Positions 7,379-15,040 are shown, counted from the first letter of the stretch. The stretch: 53,218 nucleotides of DNA from Achromobacter ruhlandii (GCF_902859695.1 NZ_CADIJL010000040.1:1-53218), one strand, 5' to 3'. Notes: generated by a model from the letters alone, not told the origin. Numbers and translations: made by a program.

Positions 7379-9142
7379 ATGCTGTGCAGTAGATTTTCGA
7401 TTAAGTCGCTCGAGCGCTATTTCCTGATACTGGCGGCCGGCGTATTGCTGCCGATGTCGGTCCTGACCGCGATCCTGCTTATCCAGAGCCGCGCCGCCTA
7501 CGTCGCCACCTCCGACGCCCTGCAGGCGTTCAAGGTGGTGCGGGCCACGGTCATCGCCATGGAAATGGTCTCGGCCGAACGCGGTCCGATGAACGCCGCG
7601 CTGGGCGCCGACCATCCCGTCAGCCAGCGCCTGCGCGATGCGCTGCAGGCGGCGCGCGAGCGCAGCGACACCCGCATCGCCGACCTGCTGGCCCTCTATC
7701 GCGCCCCGCTGCGGCCGGACAGCGCCCGGGAATTCACCAACATCCAGCGCATCCGCTACGCCCTGCTCAAGGCGCGCGAAGATGCCGATGCCCTGATCGC
7801 GTCGCCGCGCGCCGAGATGTCGGGCCAGCACGTGCTCGACGTGGTCGACGGCATGGTGGCGCTGGTGCCCGAACTGCAGATGGCCATGGCCGACAGTGTC
7901 GGCGTGGTGATGCAACACGAGCTTGACGCGCCGCAGCTGCTGACGCCGGCGCTGCTGGCCAGCGACCTGCGCGAACAGGCCGGACTGCTGGGTTCGACCT
8001 TCACGCCCGCGCTGGCCAAGCAGCGGCGCCTGACCGAAGCGGATCAGTTCCGCATGGAGCGCGTGCTGGGCCGCATCGACCAGTTGCGCGACCTGCTGGA
8101 CGCGCGGCTGGCCCCGAGGCCGGATCTGCGCGCCTCGCAGCTCTATTCTGAGATGCGAACCCTGTATTTCGGCGAAGCGCTGCGCTATCTGGAGCGGGTG
8201 CGCGACACTGCCGCGCTGCGACCGGAAGGGGCCGATGTCACGGCGGCCGAGCTGGCGGCGACCTATGTGCCGCTGATGCAGGCCATCACCCAGTTCCGCG
8301 ATCTGATGCTGGACGAAATGGAACAACGCATTCACGCGCATCGCGCCGAGGCGATCCGCCTGCTGCTCACCACCCTGTTCGCGGCCGCCGCGCTGGCGGC
8401 CGCGCTGATGCTGGCGCTGCGACAATTCCGGCGGCGCGTGATCCGGCCGTTCGTGCAGGCCACCCGCATCATCGGCGCCATCGCCGACGGCGCGCAAGTC
8501 GCATCCATTCCGGTGGGCGAGTACCGCGGCGAAGTCGACGGCATGTTCACGGCATTGAGCGTGCTCAAGGACAATGCCGCGGCGCGCCGTCAGGTCGAAC
8601 GGGAACGCGACCGCCTGATCGTCGACCTGGCGGTCATGGCCGAGACCGACTTCCTGACCGGCCTGCTCAACCGCCGCGCCTTCGAGAACCGCTTCGAGCA
8701 GACGCTGGCACGGTGGCGCGGCGAGCACGCCGTGCTGGCGTTTATCCTGTTCGATATCGATGATTTCAAGGGCATCAACGACACCTACGGCCATGCCAGC
8801 GGCGATGCGGCGCTGAAGATCGTGGCGGATCTGTGCCGCCAGACCTGGCGCCGCGGCGATGTGGCGGCCCGTGTCGGCGGCGAGGAATTCGCGGTGCTCT
8901 GCCACGCGCCGACATCCGGCCACGCGATCGAGATGGCCGAGCGCATGCGTGTGCGCATCGCCCAGGCCAGGGTGGTGGCCGAAGACGGCACGGTCTTCAC
9001 GTTGACGGCCAGCTTCGGCGTTGCCTGTGTGGCATGGCGCCACGCCGCGGCGGCCGACACCCTGTTCCGGCGTGCGGACGAGCTGCTGTACCGCGCCAAG
9101 ACCGAAGGCAAGAACCGCGTGGTGCTTGGCGATATCACTTGA
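7379..9142 (+). CDS. Membrane diguanylate cyclase with long periplasmic sensor
   Basis: 587 aa from the ATG at 7379; an upstream in-frame start at 7250 is possible but gives an unusual N-terminus. A helix at about 12-32 (YFLILAAGVLLPMSVLTAIL) is followed by a helical periplasmic domain of some 270 residues, resembling four-helix nitrate/chemotaxis-type sensors (AMEMVSAERGPMNAALG). A second helix, a HAMP-like linker and a GGDEF domain come next. The active site is GGEEF at 500-504, with the I-site RRGD five residues before it. It is predicted to synthesise c-di-GMP with feedback inhibition. The ligand is unknown. Confidence 0.92.
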   Translation: MLCSRFSIKSLERYFLILAAGVLLPMSVLTAILLIQSRAAYVATSDALQAFKVVRATVIAMEMVSAERGPMNAALGADHPVSQRLRDALQAARERSDTRIADLLALYRAPLRPDSAREFTNIQRIRYALLKAREDADALIASPRAEMSGQHVLDVVDGMVALVPELQMAMADSVGVVMQHELDAPQLLTPALLASDLREQAGLLGSTFTPALAKQRRLTEADQFRMERVLGRIDQLRDLLDARLAPRPDLRASQLYSEMRTLYFGEALRYLERVRDTAALRPEGADVTAAELAATYVPLMQAITQFRDLMLDEMEQRIHAHRAEAIRLLLTTLFAAAALAAALMLALRQFRRRVIRPFVQATRIIGAIADGAQVASIPVGEYRGEVDGMFTALSVLKDNAAARRQVERERDRLIVDLAVMAETDFLTGLLNRRAFENRFEQTLARWRGEHAVLAFILFDIDDFKGINDTYGHASGDAALKIVADLCRQTWRRGDVAARVGGEEFAVLCHAPTSGHAIEMAERMRVRIAQARVVAEDGTVFTLTASFGVACVAWRHAAAADTLFRRADELLYRAKTEGKNRVVLGDIT

Positions 9143-9157
9143 AACTGGCCGAGGCCC

Positions 9158-9191
9158 ATAAAAAAACGCCGCATCGTTGATCGATGCGGCG
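9158..9191 (-). terminator. Rho-independent terminator of the 49-aa gene
   Basis: Stem CGCCGCATCG / CGATGCGGCG (9167-9176 with 9182-9191), loop of 5 nt, followed on the minus strand by a run of Ts (the A-tract at 9160-9166 on plus). It lies 24 nt beyond the stop codon of the 49-aa gene. The stem may also slow plus-strand transcripts from the cyclase, but there is no T-tract in that direction. Confidence 0.85.
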
Positions 9192-9214
9192 CTCGTGCTT
9201 CGGGTTGGCGCGGG

Positions 9215-9364
9215 TCAGGCGGGAACACTGGCTGCGCTGCGTTCCTGCGCCGGTTCGGCAGGCGCCGGATGCGATGTGGTTTCAGGATCCGGACGGGTGT
9301 CAGGTGCCTTCCAGTTCAGCGGCGGAATCTCGAAGCGCGTCTTCTTGCTGATCGGTTGGGACAT
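9215..9364 (-). CDS. Small hypothetical protein, 49 aa
   Basis: Encodes MSQPISKKTRFEIPPLNWK, continues as a Pro/Glu/Ala-rich hydrophilic tail, and ends SVPA. The ribosome-binding site is strong (AGGAG, 7 nt before the ATG). The frame is followed by a Rho-independent terminator and preceded by a sigma-70-like promoter about 230 nt upstream, so it forms a complete transcription unit of its own. It has no membrane segment and no cysteines. I do not recognise a family. The basic N-terminal patch and acidic, disordered tail would suit a small regulatory or nucleic-acid-associated protein, but that is inference only. Confidence 0.7.
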   Translation of the reverse strand: MSQPISKKTRFEIPPLNWKAPDTRPDPETTSHPAPAEPAQERSAASVPA

Positions 9365-9598
9365 GTGCGTACTCCTGTGTGCGGTTTGGGCCTGCCCCGC
9401 GCAGGCCCACGACTCGGGTAACCAGCGCGCCCGGGATGCTGGCGGAAATGCGGGAAAAGCATCAGGAACGGGCGCCAGGGGCGTAGCCCTGGGACGTCGG
9501 GCATGGGGTGCGGCGGCGTGCCGCCAATCGGCGGTGCAGCGCGGGGCTGCATGCGGGGCGCGGTAAAAAATGCCAGATTGTTGCGCGACGAAGAAATC
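9365..9598 (-). promoter_or_regulatory. Structured 5' leader of the 49-aa gene
   Basis: About 230 nt lie between the predicted promoter and the ATG. The leader holds a hairpin GGGCCTGC / GCAGGCCC with a 5-nt loop (9388-9408) ending 23 nt before the start codon, and a weaker one built on CCAGGG / CCCTGG (about 9475-9492). No convincing reading frame is present. This could be a regulatory leader or a processed small RNA. Confidence 0.4.
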
Positions 9599-9627
9599 AT
9601 TTTAGTCCTAATTGGACGATATTGCAA
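9599..9627 (-). promoter_or_regulatory. Sigma-70-like promoter for the 49-aa gene
   Basis: On the minus strand, -35 TTGCAA (9627-9622) and -10 TAAAAT (9604-9599) are separated by exactly 17 bp. This is the most AT-rich stretch of the neighbourhood and faces the 49-aa gene. Confidence 0.55.
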
Positions 9628-9729
9628 GCAATTTGAAGGCTAGCTATGTATCCGGATGGTGCAGGCAAAGGGGGGCGGCGGCCGCGTTCCTTGCCGGATT
9701 GCGCGCCGGTCGATCCTGCGCGCAACGGA

Positions 9730-9786
9730 TTGACACCAGAGAACGATCGTTCTAGCATGCCTCCATTCATATAGAACGATCATTCT
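9730..9786 (+). promoter_or_regulatory. Promoter with two TetR operators
   Basis: -35 TTGACA (9730-9735) and -10 TAGCAT (9753-9758) are separated by 17 bp. The perfect palindrome AGAACGATCGTTCT (9740-9753) fills the spacer. A second copy with one changed base, AGAACGATCATTCT (9773-9786), ends 2 nt before the tetR ATG. Binding at the first would block RNA polymerase and binding at the second would block early elongation or translation initiation, the expected layout of an autorepressed tetR operon. Confidence 0.88.
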
Positions 9787-9788
9787 CC

Positions 9789-10358
9789 ATGTCCTCCCCG
9801 ACGCTCCCTTCCGCCGACGACGTGCGCCAGCGCCTGCTGCGGACCACCGAAAACCTGATCTACGCCGGCGGCATCCACGCCACCGGCATGGATCTCATCG
9901 TCAAGACCTCGGGCGTGGCGCGCAAGCGCGTGTATCAGTTCTACCCGAACAAAGACGCGCTGGTGGCCGCCGCCCTGCGGGCGCGCGACGAACGCTGGAT
10001 GCAATGGTTCGTCGCGGCGACCTCGCGCGCGGCCGAACCCCGCGCGCGCCTGCTGTCCATGTTCGACGCCCTGCGCGAGTGGTTCGCGTCCGACGATTTC
10101 CGCGGCTGCGCTTTTCTCAACGCCGCCGGCGAGATCGGCGATGAGGCCAGCCCGGTGCTGGCTGTCGCGCGCGAACACAAGGCGCGCCTGCTGGACTACG
10201 TGCGCACGCTGACGCGCGCCGCCGCGCTGCCGGACCCTGACGATGCCGCCGACCAGTGGCTGGTGCTGATCGACGGCGCCATCGCCGTGGCGCTGGTGGC
10301 GCGCGATCCCGCCATCGCTGACAGCGCGCGGCGGGCCGCCGCGATCTTGCTGAGGTAA
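9789..10358 (+). CDS. TetR family transcriptional repressor
   Basis: 189 aa. The N-terminal helix-turn-helix (about 27-55, GGIHATGMDLIVKTSGVARKRVYQFYPNKDALV) is followed by a divergent ligand-binding half that contains a DDFRGCAFLNAAGE segment, as in YcdC/AcrR-type TetR regulators. It is probably autoregulated through the two AGAACGATC palindromes upstream. It is followed after 42 nt by the NTF2-like gene, probably co-transcribed and under the same control. The inducer is unknown. Confidence 0.92.
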   Translation: MSSPTLPSADDVRQRLLRTTENLIYAGGIHATGMDLIVKTSGVARKRVYQFYPNKDALVAAALRARDERWMQWFVAATSRAAEPRARLLSMFDALREWFASDDFRGCAFLNAAGEIGDEASPVLAVAREHKARLLDYVRTLTRAAALPDPDDAADQWLVLIDGAIAVALVARDPAIADSARRAAAILLR

Positions 10359-10400
10359 GGCGCGCGTCCCTTTTCTTCCCCCACCAACGAGGCATCCGCG

Positions 10401-10880
10401 ATGACATCGACCCCCGCCACCCGCCCTCCTCTTCCTCCGTTCACGCACGCCAGCGCGGTGCAGAAGGTCCGCCTGGCCGAGGACGGCTGGAACAGCCGCG
10501 ACCCCGACAAGGTCGCGCTGGCCTACAGCCTGGACACGCGCTGGCGCAATCGCGCCGAGTTCGTCCGCAACCGCGACGAGGCGCGCGACTTCCTGGCCCG
10601 CAAGTGGGCCAGGGAACTGGAGTACCGGCTGATCAAGGAACTATGGGCCTTTGGCGGCAACCGCATCGCGGTGCGCTATGCCTACGAATGGCACGATGAT
10701 TCCGGCAACTGGTTCCGCTCGTATGGCAACGAGAACTGGGAATTCGGCGAGGACGGCCTGATGACCCAGCGACATGCCAGCATCAATGACCTGCCGATCC
10801 TGGAAGCCGAACGCAAGTTCCGCTGGCCGCTGGGGCGCCGGCCGGACGACCATCCCGGCCTGTCGGATCTGGGCCTGTAG
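10401..10880 (+). CDS. DUF1348 / NTF2-like (SnoaL-type) protein
   Basis: 159 aa with the compact DUF1348 pattern: HASAVQKVRLAEDGWNSRDP at the N-terminus, then DTRWRNRAEFVRNRDEARDFL, and the core FGGNRIAVRYAYEWHDDSGNWFRSYGNENWEF. NTF2-like proteins form a cone-shaped fold used for small-molecule binding or isomerase/hydrolase chemistry. Members of this family have no settled function. Its position directly after tetR suggests that its substrate or product relates to the TetR ligand. It is convergent with gspC. Confidence 0.88.
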   Translation: MTSTPATRPPLPPFTHASAVQKVRLAEDGWNSRDPDKVALAYSLDTRWRNRAEFVRNRDEARDFLARKWARELEYRLIKELWAFGGNRIAVRYAYEWHDDSGNWFRSYGNENWEFGEDGLMTQRHASINDLPILEAERKFRWPLGRRPDDHPGLSDLGL

Positions 10881-10901
10881 GCTCCGCCGGCCCGCGCGGC
10901 G

Positions 10902-11342
10902 TCAGGGCAGCGTCACGCGCTTGATGCCTTCGCCGTCGTCGCCAGCCAGCACCGGGAACGGTAACCGTACTTCGCGCCCGCCATGCTCGACCAGCAGGCC
11001 CTGGGCGTCGATGCCCACCAGGCGCGCCGAGCGGGTAAGCCTGTCGCCGATCGCATAGGCCTGTGCCGGTCCGCCATTGACCGACAGCACCGCGGCGCCC
11101 CTGCCGCCGCCGGCCAGGGCGCCCGCCACCCGCACGTCCAGGCGCGCCGGCCCCGGCGCCATCCAGGCCGCGACCTCGGCGGCGCCATTGTCCGTCGCCG
11201 CGGCCGCCGGCGCCGGTGGGACGACAGGACGCGTGACGGGTTGGCTCAAGCGCCAGCCCCACCACGCCAGCCCGGCCAGCAGGGCGACGGCGCCGGCCAG
11301 GCTGGCCAGACGGGGCGGGTCAACGCGCAAGTTCAATGCCAT
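10902..11342 (-). CDS. gspC: Type II secretion protein GspC (short form)
   Basis: 146 aa. It has a short cytoplasmic N-terminus, one membrane helix (about 11-30, LASLAGAVALLAGLAWWGW), a Pro/Ala linker, and a periplasmic homology region (about 70-140, AVLSVNGGPAQAYAIGDRL, then LPFPVL). It lacks the C-terminal PDZ or coiled-coil domain found in many GspC proteins. GspC links the inner-membrane platform to the secretin. The ribosome-binding site is GGAG. It is the last gene of the 28-kb minus-strand block and is followed directly by convergent transcription, so no gspD follows it as in many T2SS operons. Confidence 0.85.
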   Translation of the reverse strand: MALNLRVDPPRLASLAGAVALLAGLAWWGWRLSQPVTRPVVPPAPAAAATDNGAAEVAAWMAPGPARLDVRVAGALAGGGRGAAVLSVNGGPAQAYAIGDRLTRSARLVGIDAQGLLVEHGGREVRLPFPVLAGDDGEGIKRVTLP

Positions 11343-11468
11343 GGCGGCAAGCTCCAGGTTCCAGGGCCCGCGGGTCCGGGCACGTCTCGCAAAAGTCCGG
11401 GTCCGGCCACCCCGCGCCGCCCGCGTGTCGATGCTACGCGGCCTGTGCGTCAGTGGCGCGACGGGCCG

Positions 11469-12131
11469 TCAATGCAGCAACAGCACGCGCCGGTAGCGCA
11501 GCGGCGTCTGGCCGAGCACGCCGCGCGAGATCACCAGCTCCAGCGCCTGCGCGGGGGGCTCCCCCTGCGCCGGCAGCGCCACCCAGCCGCGTCCGGGCGC
11601 CCAGGCCCGCACGCTGAAATCCAGCAACCGATCCAGTACGACGGCGGCCGCATCGGCCGGCGGCTCGGGCAACGGCGTGAGCGCGGTGGGCTGGCCCGCC
11701 GCGCGCGTCAGGCTGCCGCCCTTGCGTTCCCAGACCACCCGCTGGCGCGCATCGGGCCGGCCAGGCGCGCCGCGGATGATGTCCAGGCGCGGCGCGGGGG
11801 TCTTCATGCCGCTTACCCGGATTGCTTCGGGCAACAACTGCGGCAACACGGACGGCGGTTCGACCTCCTGCGCCTCGGGTGTTGCGGCCGCCTCGGCTGG
11901 CGCCGGCGGCGCGGACTCGGCCAGCGCGAGGCTGCGCGCGCCGATATCGCGCTCGAACTGGTCGAAGGCGCGTTGCAACGCCAGCGCGTCCTCGGTGTGC
12001 TGGTCGAGCGTGCGGCTGGTCAGCGCCACGCTATCGATGGCGCGCCAGGAAATCAGGCTGATGATGGCCATGATCATGATGGCGATGATGACTTCGATCA
12101 GGGTGAAGCCGCCCTGGCGCCGCATGCTCAT
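11469..12131 (-). CDS. gspJ: Type II secretion minor pseudopilin GspJ
   Basis: 220 aa. The short leader MSMRRQGG is followed by the prepilin cleavage site and the hydrophobic N-helix FTLIEVIIAIMIMAIISLISW with Glu5. The protein continues with DLIDRLLDFSVRAWAPG-like features typical of GspJ (here LDRLLDFSVRAW). The ATG overlaps the gspI stop codon (ATGA). GspJ sits in the pseudopilus tip complex with GspI, GspK and GspH. Processing requires a prepilin peptidase, which is not encoded in this window. Confidence 0.93.
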   Translation of the reverse strand: MSMRRQGGFTLIEVIIAIMIMAIISLISWRAIDSVALTSRTLDQHTEDALALQRAFDQFERDIGARSLALAESAPPAPAEAAATPEAQEVEPPSVLPQLLPEAIRVSGMKTPAPRLDIIRGAPGRPDARQRVVWERKGGSLTRAAGQPTALTPLPEPPADAAAVVLDRLLDFSVRAWAPGRGWVALPAQGEPPAQALELVISRGVLGQTPLRYRRVLLLH

Positions 12132-12568
12132 GGTGTTGGGGCTTCCACGGTGCCGGACAGGGTGGCCAGGCGTGGCGTCGGACGGTGGTCCAGGTAGACG
12201 TCGACCGTCACGGTGCGCGCGCCCTGCCGGGCATCGGCATAGCGGCTGTCGCACACCAGTGCCAGCGCGCCTTGCGGGCACGCCACCGTGTCGCGGCCGG
12301 CGGTCAGCGCTGGCGGCGCCAACTGCAGTTCCACCAGCCGGTTCCGCGCCGACAGCAGCGCCAGCGCGCGTTCGCGCAGCACGCCGTTGTTGGTCGTCAG
12401 CATGCCGGTGGTGCGCATGACCGCGGCCAGGGCCACGCTGACGATGGCCAGCGCGATCAGGATCTCCAACAGGGTGAAACCGGCTGCCCGCGCCGGCGGG
12501 CGCGGTGGCCCCGGCAACCCGCGGGCGCGGCGGTTCAGGCGCAGGCCGGGCGATTCCCTGGCATTCAT
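12128..12568 (-). CDS. gspI: Type II secretion minor pseudopilin GspI
   Basis: 146 aa from the ATG at 12568, one base after the gspH stop (TGA-A-ATG). The leader is long (about 30 residues, rich in Arg, Gly and Pro) before the cleavage site and helix G-FTLLEILIALAIVSVALAAV. The body contains LLSARNRLVELQL and two cysteines (VACPQGALALVC). GspI initiates the tip complex of the pseudopilus. A start 30 nt further upstream is possible but would overlap gspH. Confidence 0.92.
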   Translation of the reverse strand: MNARESPGLRLNRRARGLPGPPRPPARAAGFTLLEILIALAIVSVALAAVMRTTGMLTTNNGVLRERALALLSARNRLVELQLAPPALTAGRDTVACPQGALALVCDSRYADARQGARTVTVDVYLDHRPTPRLATLSGTVEAPTP

Positions 12569-12569
12569 T

Positions 12570-13094
12570 TCAATGCACCTGGAAGCGGCCGTTGGCATCG
12601 CGGCGCACCTCGACCTGCCCGGCGGCGCTGGACAGCGTGAGGCGCCAGGGCTGGCCGAACCACTCGGGCGTCAACAGCACCGGTCCCGCGGGCGCCACCC
12701 GCACCGGCCCCGCCTGCCATTGCCGTGGCCGCAGCGCCGGATCGCGCGGGAAGTCGTCGGTCCGCGCCGGATCCAGCACCGGCACCGCGCCGTCCAGTGT
12801 CCAGGCGCCCCGCACGAAGCGGTAGCCGTCGGCGTCGGCCTGCCAGGCGATGTCGCGGCCATCGACGCGCACCTCGCTTTGGGCCGCCGCCAGCCGTTCG
12901 ACCAGCCGCTGGGCATCGTCGCGCAATTGGCGCGCCGGGTCCGAGCGGATGCTCAGGCCGAGCGCGGCGGTGGCCACGCCCACGATTACCAGCACCACCA
13001 TCAGTTCGATCAGGGTGAAGCCGCGCTGGCGCGGCCGCCGGGCGCGGGCGCCGCGCGGCGCCGCGGTGGATTGGCCGCGCTTGAGCCGGGTCAT
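12570..13094 (-). CDS. gspH: Type II secretion minor pseudopilin GspH
   Basis: 174 aa. The basic leader MTRLKRGQ...RQRG precedes the prepilin site and helix FTLIELMVVLVIVGVATAAL. A GspH/FimT-type globular domain follows (QLRDDAQRLVERLAAAQSEVRVDGRDI). The ATG at 13094 overlaps the stop codon of the upstream ECF sigma factor gene in an ATGA arrangement. A sigma factor is therefore translationally coupled to a secretion structural gene. Confidence 0.92.
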   Translation of the reverse strand: MTRLKRGQSTAAPRGARARRPRQRGFTLIELMVVLVIVGVATAALGLSIRSDPARQLRDDAQRLVERLAAAQSEVRVDGRDIAWQADADGYRFVRGAWTLDGAVPVLDPARTDDFPRDPALRPRQWQAGPVRVAPAGPVLLTPEWFGQPWRLTLSSAAGQVEVRRDANGRFQVH

Positions 13095-13675
13095 GCCTGC
13101 AGCCGGGCCGCCTGGCTTTCGACCTGTTGGCGGGCATCGCGCAGATGCCGCCTGACGATGCGACCGGACACGCCGTAGCGCGCCGCCGCCTCGCTTTGCA
13201 GCATGCCTTCGATGCGCACGCCGATGTAGATCTCGCGCTGTTGCCGCGGCAAGGTCTCGATCAGCCGCATCAGGCCGCGCACCGAGGAGCGCGCCTGGGC
13301 GATGCGCAGCGGCCCCGGCGCCGCATCCTCGACGTCTTCGAGCACGACATCGGCGGTGTTGAGCGGCCGTTCGGCGCGCAGCCGGTCGATGGCGATGTTG
13401 CACGCCATGCGGAACACGTAGGCGCCCGGATTGGCAATGGCCGGCGCCGGCGGCGCGGCGCCGTCGGCCAGGCGCAGCCAGGCGTCATGCAGGCTGTCGG
13501 CCGCCAGGTCGGCACAGCCCAGATGGCCCCGCAATGCCTGCATCAGCCGCGTGTAGTTGGCGGCCACGAAATCGCCCAGGCAGGCCTGGCGCGCCCGGGG
13601 CGCCAAGGCGCCGCCGGCCGCAAACTCGTCGCGGCGCCGCTGCGGCGTCGGCCCCGGCTCAAGGCATAAGGACAT
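13091..13675 (-). CDS. ECF sigma factor (second, FecI-like)
   Basis: 194 aa. Region 2 is seen in LADGAA-type sequence after DLAADSLHDAWLRL and in YVFRMACNIAIDRLRAERP. Region 4 is ETLPRQQREIYIGVRIEGMLQSEAAARYGVSGRIVRRHL. It is a paralogue of the other sigma factor at 16190-16705 but more divergent. Its start overlaps the end of the upstream fusion gene by 17 nt, and its stop overlaps gspH. It therefore belongs to one translationally coupled run, fusion gene-sigma-gspH-I-J. No second FecR-like regulator accompanies it, so it may share the single FecR or be controlled only by transcription. Confidence 0.9.
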   Translation of the reverse strand: MSLCLEPGPTPQRRRDEFAAGGALAPRARQACLGDFVAANYTRLMQALRGHLGCADLAADSLHDAWLRLADGAAPPAPAIANPGAYVFRMACNIAIDRLRAERPLNTADVVLEDVEDAAPGPLRIAQARSSVRGLMRLIETLPRQQREIYIGVRIEGMLQSEAAARYGVSGRIVRRHLRDARQQVESQAARLQA

Positions 13676-14282
13676 GGCGATTCTCCGTAGCGGGCCTGCC
13701 CCCGGGCGCAAGCGGGCGCCGTCCGGTGCCGGCCGGACGCTGGGCGGCCCGCTTGCGCATTGCCCAATTGGCCGGGGGCAGCAGGCCATCCTCAAGCGCC
13801 TCGCGCAGCAGCGCGGCCACGCCGGCATGGCCCGCAAGCGCATCCAGTTCCTGGTCGAAGCTGGGCGCGCATTCGCAGCCATGGCCTTCCGACAGGCCGG
13901 CGAACCAGCGGAACAGCAGGTTGTAGGCGATTTGTTCGTGGAAATACGGTTTGCTGCCCGCCGGATACAGCAGCTGCAGGACATGCGTGCGGCACAGGAT
14001 GGCGGGGTCAAGCGTCAGGCCGCATTCCTCGCTGGCCTGGCGCAGCAGGCCGGCGTGCGCGCGCAGCGTGTCGTCGATGTGATCGCGCAACGCCACCAGC
14101 GGATGGCGCGGCGGCACATAGCGGGTCAGCTGGATCTGGCCGATCCAGGTCTCGTGCGACACGACCCAGACCCAGGGCGAGCCGTAGCGGGATACCGATA
14201 CGGGTTGCTGCCTGGCGCAATCGAGCACCTTGGACAGTTTGCGGTCCAGTTCGAGCATGCCTACGTTGACGGTGACCGACAC
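13659..14282 (-). CDS. Phd/YefM-like domain fused to IS5-type transposase N-terminus (copy B)
   Basis: 207 aa, GTG start at 14282 with GGGAGG upstream. Residues 5-46 (VGMLELDRKLSKVLDCARQQ, then RYGSPWVWVVSHETW) match the Phd/YefM antitoxin pattern. Residues 60-165 resemble the N-terminal domain of IS5-family transposases (DUF772 type): HPLVALRDHID at 60-70 and NLLFRWFAGL at 121-130. The DDE catalytic domain is absent. The gene is collinear without gaps with copy A over the first 130 residues, so the two are tandem paralogues. No toxin gene lies beside it. An ECF-type promoter sits 70 nt upstream. I infer a DNA-binding regulator; the function is not established. Confidence 0.75.
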   Translation of the reverse strand: MSVTVNVGMLELDRKLSKVLDCARQQPVSVSRYGSPWVWVVSHETWIGQIQLTRYVPPRHPLVALRDHIDDTLRAHAGLLRQASEECGLTLDPAILCRTHVLQLLYPAGSKPYFHEQIAYNLLFRWFAGLSEGHGCECAPSFDQELDALAGHAGVAALLREALEDGLLPPANWAMRKRAAQRPAGTGRRPLAPGGRPATENRHVLMP

Positions 14283-14351
14283 AACGCCCTCCCAGGGCCG
14301 GGTAGGCCCATGTCCGGTGGGACGCGCTGCGTGTGGCGCGCCCTGTACCCC

Positions 14352-14380
14352 TAAGACGACATGGCGTCGCGGAACCCGCC
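14352..14380 (-). promoter_or_regulatory. ECF-type promoter P3, upstream of fusion gene B
   Basis: On the minus strand, -35 GGCGGGTTC (14380-14372) and -10 TCGTCTTA (14359-14352) are separated by 12 bp. The spacing is identical to two sister promoters before fecR and fusion gene A. It starts 7 nt after the stop codon of copy A. Confidence 0.75.
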
Positions 14381-14387
14381 AGGTTTT

Positions 14388-14975
14388 TTAATCGGGATGG
14401 GTCGCCCGCTGGCGCCAGGCACGCAGCAGCGCGCGATTCAGGTCGATGCCGGTGGCGTGCTCGATAGGGGCGACCGGCGCGCCATCCAGCGCCCGTTCCA
14501 GGATGTCGACAATATCGGCGCTGGCCAGCGCGCGTGCGAGCGCCTGGCCGAACTCCTGCGGACTCCAGATTTCGTGGTCCAGCGACAGGCCGACGAACCA
14601 GCGGAACAGCAGGTTGCAGGAGATCTGCTCATGCAGCCCGGCTTCGGTATCGATGCCGTACAGCAGCTGGATCACCAGCGCCCGCAGCAGCGGCTGCGCC
14701 TCGATGCGCAGCATGGCGCGGATGGCGGCCGCGTGCAGTCGCGGCTGGCTGGCCGCCAGCGCGCGGTCGATATGGTCGCGCAAGGCGGCCAGTGGATGGC
14801 CGGCCGGATTGAACTCGATCCGGCGGGTATTGCGCGACCAGACCTCGTGCGACACGATCCACACCCACGGCGAGCCGTAGCGGTGCACCGACACGGGATG
14901 CTCCCATGCCGAATCCACCACGGCCGACAGATTCTCCTTCAGTTCCCGGATACCGATATTCGGTTTACGCGACAC
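14388..14975 (-). CDS. Phd/YefM-like domain fused to IS5-type transposase N-terminus (copy A)
   Basis: 195 aa, GTG start at 14975 with GGGGAG upstream. Residues 7-46 (IGIRELKENLSAVVDSAWEH, then RYGSPWVWIVSHEVW) resemble Phd/YefM antitoxins. Residues 59-163 closely follow the N-terminal domain of IS5-family transposases: HPLAALRDHID, then LLRALVIQLLYGIDTE, LHEQISCNLLFRWFVGLSLD, and IW..EF. The chain stops where the DDE domain would begin. It has its own ECF-type promoter (P2). No toxin partner and no terminal inverted repeats are present, which argues for a domesticated regulator rather than a transposon remnant. Paralogue of copy B. Confidence 0.78.
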   Translation of the reverse strand: MSRKPNIGIRELKENLSAVVDSAWEHPVSVHRYGSPWVWIVSHEVWSRNTRRIEFNPAGHPLAALRDHIDRALAASQPRLHAAAIRAMLRIEAQPLLRALVIQLLYGIDTEAGLHEQISCNLLFRWFVGLSLDHEIWSPQEFGQALARALASADIVDILERALDGAPVAPIEHATGIDLNRALLRAWRQRATHPD

Positions 14976-15040
14976 GACTGCTCCCCATCGCGCGGCAGCG
15001 GCATGCGCCCTCGATGGCGACCCTGCGCGGCCTGCCTCCT

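Noticed and set aside
9177..9566. A plus-strand 129-aa frame over the small-gene region
   Set aside because: It has poor codon pattern, no ribosome-binding site, starts inside a terminator stem and is antisense to the better-supported 49-aa gene.
13659..14975. A toxin-antitoxin module or an intact insertion sequence
   Set aside because: No RelE/Doc-like toxin gene is adjacent, no DDE domain and no terminal inverted repeats are present, and both genes have good ribosome-binding sites and regulated promoters.
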